A DNA stretch of 9,781 nt from assembly GCA_022706175.1 (NCBI GenBank), contig JAKJDB010000058.1, positions 1 to 9,781 of the forward strand, in the 5' to 3' direction. Source of the stretch: Candidatus Zhuqueibacterota bacterium. GTDB lineage: Bacteria; KSB1; UBA2214. Below, piece after piece: positions 7,553-9,781 of the stretch (position 1 is the first letter of the stretch; each line of letters starts with the position of its first letter). The notes under the pieces were generated by a model. That model did not search any database. It had not been told where the DNA came from and saw nothing but the letters and a program-made list of their open reading frames with translations. A program made the translations under genes and the position numbers.

Positions 7553-7628
7553 GGATGGTTTATGAAAACGGAAAAGAAAAAATGATTTCAATCGATCAAA
7601 CGACTCAGCCACTCCCTGCAAAACAGGT

Positions 7629-8408
7629 TTAGATGGTCATGGCGGTAAAGCCGCCATCCACACGGATCACCGCGCCGGTGACAAAGGACGAGGCTCTGGG
7701 CGAAGCGAGCCATATGGCTGCGCCCACCAGTTCCTCCGCCTCACCGAACCGGTTCATCGGTGTATGCTTCATGATGTCCGCCACCCGCTCCGGAGTCAGA
7801 ATCTTGCGGTTCTGTTCCGCGGGAAAAAAGCCCGGGGCAATGGCATTGACCCGTACGCCCTGGGTGGCCCATTCGCGCGCCAGAAACATCGTCAGATTGT
7901 TGACCGCCGCTTTGGACAGACTGTAGGTGAACACTTTGGAGAGCGGCGGGCCGGAGGAGGCTGAGCTGATGTTGATGATGCTTCCGCCCTTGCCGCCGGC
8001 CACCATTTTTTTACCGAATATCTGGCAGGCCAGAAACATGCTCTTTACATTCACCTTCATGATTCTGTCGAATTCCTCTTCCGGAATATCAAAGAACGGC
8101 GTGCTGGAATTGACGCCGGGCGCATTGACCAAAATGGTCGCCTCACCGAGCGTCTCACGCACAGCGGCTTCTGCTTTGCTCAACCCCTCCTTGGAGGTGG
8201 CGTCCAGCTGCAGCGCCAAGCTGCGCACTCCCAACGCTTCAGCGCGCTGAGCCGCGGCCCGAGCGTTTTCCAACGACAAATCCAGAATAGCGATATCCGC
8301 TCCGGCTTTGGCCAGGCCATCGGCCATGGCGCCGGCAAGAACCCCGCCGCCGCCGATGACCACGGCCACGCGGCCTTTGAGACTGAACATTTCATCCAAG
8401 AAACTCAC
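7629..8408 (-). CDS. SDR-family oxidoreductase, similar to D-mannonate oxidoreductases
   Basis: A 259-residue NAD(P)-dependent classical-size SDR. The Rossmann loop is IGGGGVLAG (18-26): the usual TGxxxGxG is altered (Ile for Thr, Val and Ala for two Gly), a GGGGVL form I associate with SDR-type D-mannonate oxidoreductases (fructuronate reductases). Asp43 at the end of beta-2 favours NAD over NADP. Catalytic residues: Asn120, Ser149, Tyr162 and Lys166 (YSLSK). NAPG (95-98) replaces the usual NNAG. The C-terminal part has [19 protein letters not shown] and [15 protein letters not shown], which also fit that clade; a gluconate-5-dehydrogenase-like role is the alternative. The start is GTG (8406-8408), chosen because AGGAGG lies 7 nt upstream and the conserved fold begins soon after; the longer frame to 8606 lies inside lacI. 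It overlaps the lacI stop by 4 bp (GTGA), so translation is probably coupled. Likely substrate: a hexonate or ketohexonate (inference). Confidence 0.9.
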   Translation of the reverse strand: MSFLDEMFSLKGRVAVVIGGGGVLAGAMADGLAKAGADIAILDLSLENARAAAQRAEALGVRSLALQLDATSKEGLSKAEAAVRETLGEATILVNAPGVNSSTPFFDIPEEEFDRIMKVNVKSMFLACQIFGKKMVAGGKGGSIINISSASSGPPLSKVFTYSLSKAAVNNLTMFLAREWATQGVRVNAIAPGFFPAEQNRKILTPERVADIMKHTPMNRFGEAEELVGAAIWLASPRASSFVTGAVIRVDGGFTAMTI

Positions 8409-9499
8409 GTTGCGACCTCCTGCCATTGATGGTTGTCCTCTGTCTGTTTGATAAGAAATGGATCCGCTGGACTGCTGTGAAAAGAACCACGGCTGAGCGC
8501 TCCGCATGATTCGCGAACAACCAGTCGGGTGGCCAGGTAAATTTTTTGCGTGGTCCCCCCGTTCTCTTTGGCCGCAATGCGCTGCAGTAACAGTTCTGCG
8601 CTGCATCGGCCGATCTCCAGGGCGGGTTGAGCCACTGTTGTCAACGCGGTTTGCAGATAATCGCCCAGTCCGGCATCGTCGAATCCCACCACAGCCACAT
8701 CATCGGGAACACGAATGCCCCGCTCGGTCAGAGCGCGCATAAAGCCGATGGCCAACGAATCGTTGTAACACAACACCGCGTCGACGCCGGCGGCCGAAGA
8801 ACCAGCGAACTGCTGACCGGCCCTGTACCCGTCCTGCAACCGCCAACCGCCCGGCCACACTAGCTCCGGCTTGGCCACCAGATCGTGAGCGGCCAGTGCA
8901 GTCTGATACCCACGGCAACGCCGGTCGCCGGCCAGAGCGGTATCCGGGCCATTGAGATAGGCGATGTTTTTCCTGCCCAGATGGATAAGATGCTCAGTGG
9001 CGGTCCTTGCCCCTTGCTCATCGTCGGCGCGCACAACATCGGCGTCGATGCCCGGCACCTCGCCCAGCAGAATAAAGGGAAAGTGCGCCTGCTTCAGCTC
9101 ATGGATATGGCCGAGGTCCACCCCCTTTTGCAAGGGCAGCAGAATGAGGCCGTCCAGGCGCCGTTGTTTGAGCAGGGAGACGTAGCGCACTTCGCGCTGC
9201 CATTGTTTATGGGTGTTGCCGATGATCACGGTGTACTGCTTTTGTTCGCACGCCTGCTCAACACCCAGAGCGATCCGGCCGTACAACGGATTCGAGATAT
9301 CCTTGATTAAAAGACCGACGATACCGGTCTGACGCAAGGCCAGTGCCCGTGCAAGGTGGTTGGGCTGGAAATTGTGCTCTTCGATGATCGCCAACACCCG
9401 TTTGGTGGTCTTGGCGCTCACCAAAGGGCTGTTGTTGAGCACACCGGAGACCGTGGCGGAAGACACGCCGGCCAATCGGGCGATATCCTGAATGGTCAT
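8405..9499 (-). CDS. LacI/GalR-family transcriptional regulator
   Basis: A 364-residue sugar-responsive repressor. The N-terminal helix-turn-helix is TIQDIARLAGVSSATVSGVL (2-21), followed by the hinge region around NHLARALALRQTG (47-59). The periplasmic-binding-protein-like effector domain spans about 60-333: VGLLIKDISNPLYGRIALGV at 61-80, RLDGLILLP, the hinge segment DAVLCYNDSLAIGFMRAL and DVAVVGFDD, closing with LATRLVVRESCG, the usual end of the family. A 31-residue tail (334-364) follows that is not typical; its DNA carries the AGGAGG and GTG start of the SDR gene. The effector is unknown; by operon content a sugar acid is likely. It is the first gene of the operon, with a strong promoter and a candidate operator upstream, suggesting autorepression. 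The ATG at 9499 has almost no Shine-Dalgarno (CAAATAGCTC precedes it), so the protein may be made at low level. Confidence 0.95.
   Translation of the reverse strand: MTIQDIARLAGVSSATVSGVLNNSPLVSAKTTKRVLAIIEEHNFQPNHLARALALRQTGIVGLLIKDISNPLYGRIALGVEQACEQKQYTVIIGNTHKQWQREVRYVSLLKQRRLDGLILLPLQKGVDLGHIHELKQAHFPFILLGEVPGIDADVVRADDEQGARTATEHLIHLGRKNIAYLNGPDTALAGDRRCRGYQTALAAHDLVAKPELVWPGGWRLQDGYRAGQQFAGSSAAGVDAVLCYNDSLAIGFMRALTERGIRVPDDVAVVGFDDAGLGDYLQTALTTVAQPALEIGRCSAELLLQRIAAKENGGTTQKIYLATRLVVRESCGALSRGSFHSSPADPFLIKQTEDNHQWQEVAT
8416..8421 (-). promoter_or_regulatory. Strong ribosome binding site fixing the SDR GTG start
   Basis: AGGAGG on the minus strand, 7 nt before GTG (8408). It lies inside the last codons of lacI and is the best Shine-Dalgarno in the window. 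It decides in favour of GTG over the in-frame ATGs at 8390 and further upstream. Confidence 0.8.
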
Positions 9500-9593
9500 G
9501 AGCTATTTGAACCGCTTTAGATAACTGGCGTTATTGTCGATTGCTTCAGGCCGGCTGATAAAGGCCTTGAAATTATCATTTGATTTATTTATA

Positions 9594-9602
9594 ATTATAT
9601 CA
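9594..9602 (-). promoter_or_regulatory. Second candidate promoter (extended -10) in the lacI leader
   Basis: TGATATAAT on the minus strand combines a perfect TATAAT (9594-9599) with the TG of an extended -10. There is no good -35, which extended -10 promoters can do without. A transcript would start near 9587, giving an 88-nt leader to lacI. The hexamer lies in a 10-bp palindrome TATAATTATA (9590-9599) flanked by TTTGAT (9579-9584) and ATCAAA (9599-9604). In such AT-rich DNA a chance match is possible. Confidence 0.35.
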
Positions 9603-9661
9603 AAAAAACGCAGGAAAAAACCGCTGGATTCGAAGGGCCGCACTGCCTGGTGCTGCATCGC

Positions 9662-9675
9662 TCTAACCGGTTTGA
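9662..9675. promoter_or_regulatory. Candidate LacI-family operator
   Basis: TCTAACCGGTTTGA is a 14-bp palindrome with one mismatched pair and the core AACCGGTT. It fits the AAnCGnTT centre typical of LacI/GalR operators. It overlaps the last base of the -10 and covers the predicted transcription start of the operon, so bound repressor would block RNA polymerase. Assignment to the adjacent lacI-type gene is inference from position. Confidence 0.55.
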
Positions 9676-9703
9676 ATATAGCCAATTTAAAAAAAAATGT
9701 CAA
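9675..9703 (-). promoter_or_regulatory. Strong sigma70-type promoter of the lacI-SDR-gnd-larA-HAD operon
   Basis: A perfect -35 TTGACA (9698-9703) and a near-perfect -10 TATATT (9675-9680) are spaced exactly 17 bp apart, with nine T at the start of the spacer. Transcription would start near 9668, inside the operator palindrome, giving a leader of about 169 nt before lacI. I see no clear gene in 9500-9781; the far right end (9704-9781) shows nothing I can assign. Confidence 0.75.
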
Positions 9704-9781
9704 TGAAAATGAAATAAATAGCTTGCAAAAGATAAGGTTTGAGGTTAAATTGCGTCATTTATGAGCCGGAAGGCCCTGCGT

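Noticed and set aside
6119..7585. 488-codon plus-strand open frame over gnd
   Set aside because: Antisense shadow of a canonical Gnd; rich in His, Gly and Phe without family motifs, and lacks a ribosome binding site.
7517..7621. Upstream in-frame start for gnd (adds 35 residues)
   Set aside because: The extension matches no Gnd N-terminus, crosses the GC palindrome, and the internal ATG at 7516 has a good ribosome binding site.
8409..8606. Upstream in-frame start for the SDR gene
   Set aside because: It lies inside lacI; the GTG at 8408 has a perfect AGGAGG and gives the normal SDR length.
9503..9703. 66-codon minus-strand open frame upstream of lacI
   Set aside because: Its start lies in the -35 of the predicted promoter, so it would not be transcribed from it; it has no ribosome binding site and AT-driven composition.
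9723..9781. Possible divergent plus-strand gene starting ATG at 9761 with TTGCAA-17-TAAATT before it
   Set aside because: Only seven codons are visible, the start would fall almost at the transcript end, and there is no ribosome binding site at proper distance.

Overview
The window reads as one contig from a Gram-negative bacterium of the wider FCB/Calditrichota/KSB1 type. The main clue is the secreted protease at 612-3023. Its C-terminus carries the LQQNYPNPF module (FlgD-like/type IX-style C-terminal domain), preceded by the Fn3-like repeat typical of secreted proteins in those phyla. An outer-membrane beta-barrel protein supports a diderm. The phylum is inferred from these modules, not shown directly. 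Genes are moderately GC-rich, and the 9.5-9.78 kb control region is strongly AT-rich.

Left part (1-3.75 kb): the 5' end of a formylglycine-generating-enzyme (FGE/SUMF1) domain protein runs off the left edge on the minus strand. A 340-bp divergent intergenic region follows, then a secreted S8 (subtilisin-family) protease on the plus strand. The protease converges on a small outer-membrane barrel gene on the minus strand. A strong hairpin with a U-tract, oriented to stop the barrel transcript, overlaps the protease stop codon.

Right part (3.93-9.78 kb): a compact minus-strand operon is read in the order lacI-type regulator, SDR oxidoreductase, 6-phosphogluconate dehydrogenase (gnd), LarA-family nickel-pincer racemase/epimerase, HAD hydrolase. 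lacI/SDR overlap by 4 bp (GTGA), larA/HAD overlap by 4 bp (ATGA), and gnd/larA are 12 bp apart. The only larger gap (112 bp, SDR-gnd) holds a perfect 18-bp GC palindrome just before the gnd ribosome binding site. A near-consensus sigma70 promoter (TTGACA, 17 bp, TATATT) lies upstream of lacI. A LacI-type operator candidate centred on AACCGGTT abuts its -10, which suggests autoregulation of the whole operon.

Functional reading: the regulator type, Gnd, the SDR (glycine-rich loop and C-terminal motifs resembling D-mannonate oxidoreductases) and the LarA homologue point to hexonate (gluconate/mannonate-type) catabolism. The most interesting proposal is that the LarA homologue is a nickel-dependent sugar-acid C2 epimerase rather than a lactate racemase. 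This is inference: all key LarA cofactor and catalytic residues are visible, but substrate specificity cannot be read from sequence, and no NPN cofactor genes (larB/C/E) are in the window. I see no mobile elements, CRISPR arrays, tRNA or rRNA genes.
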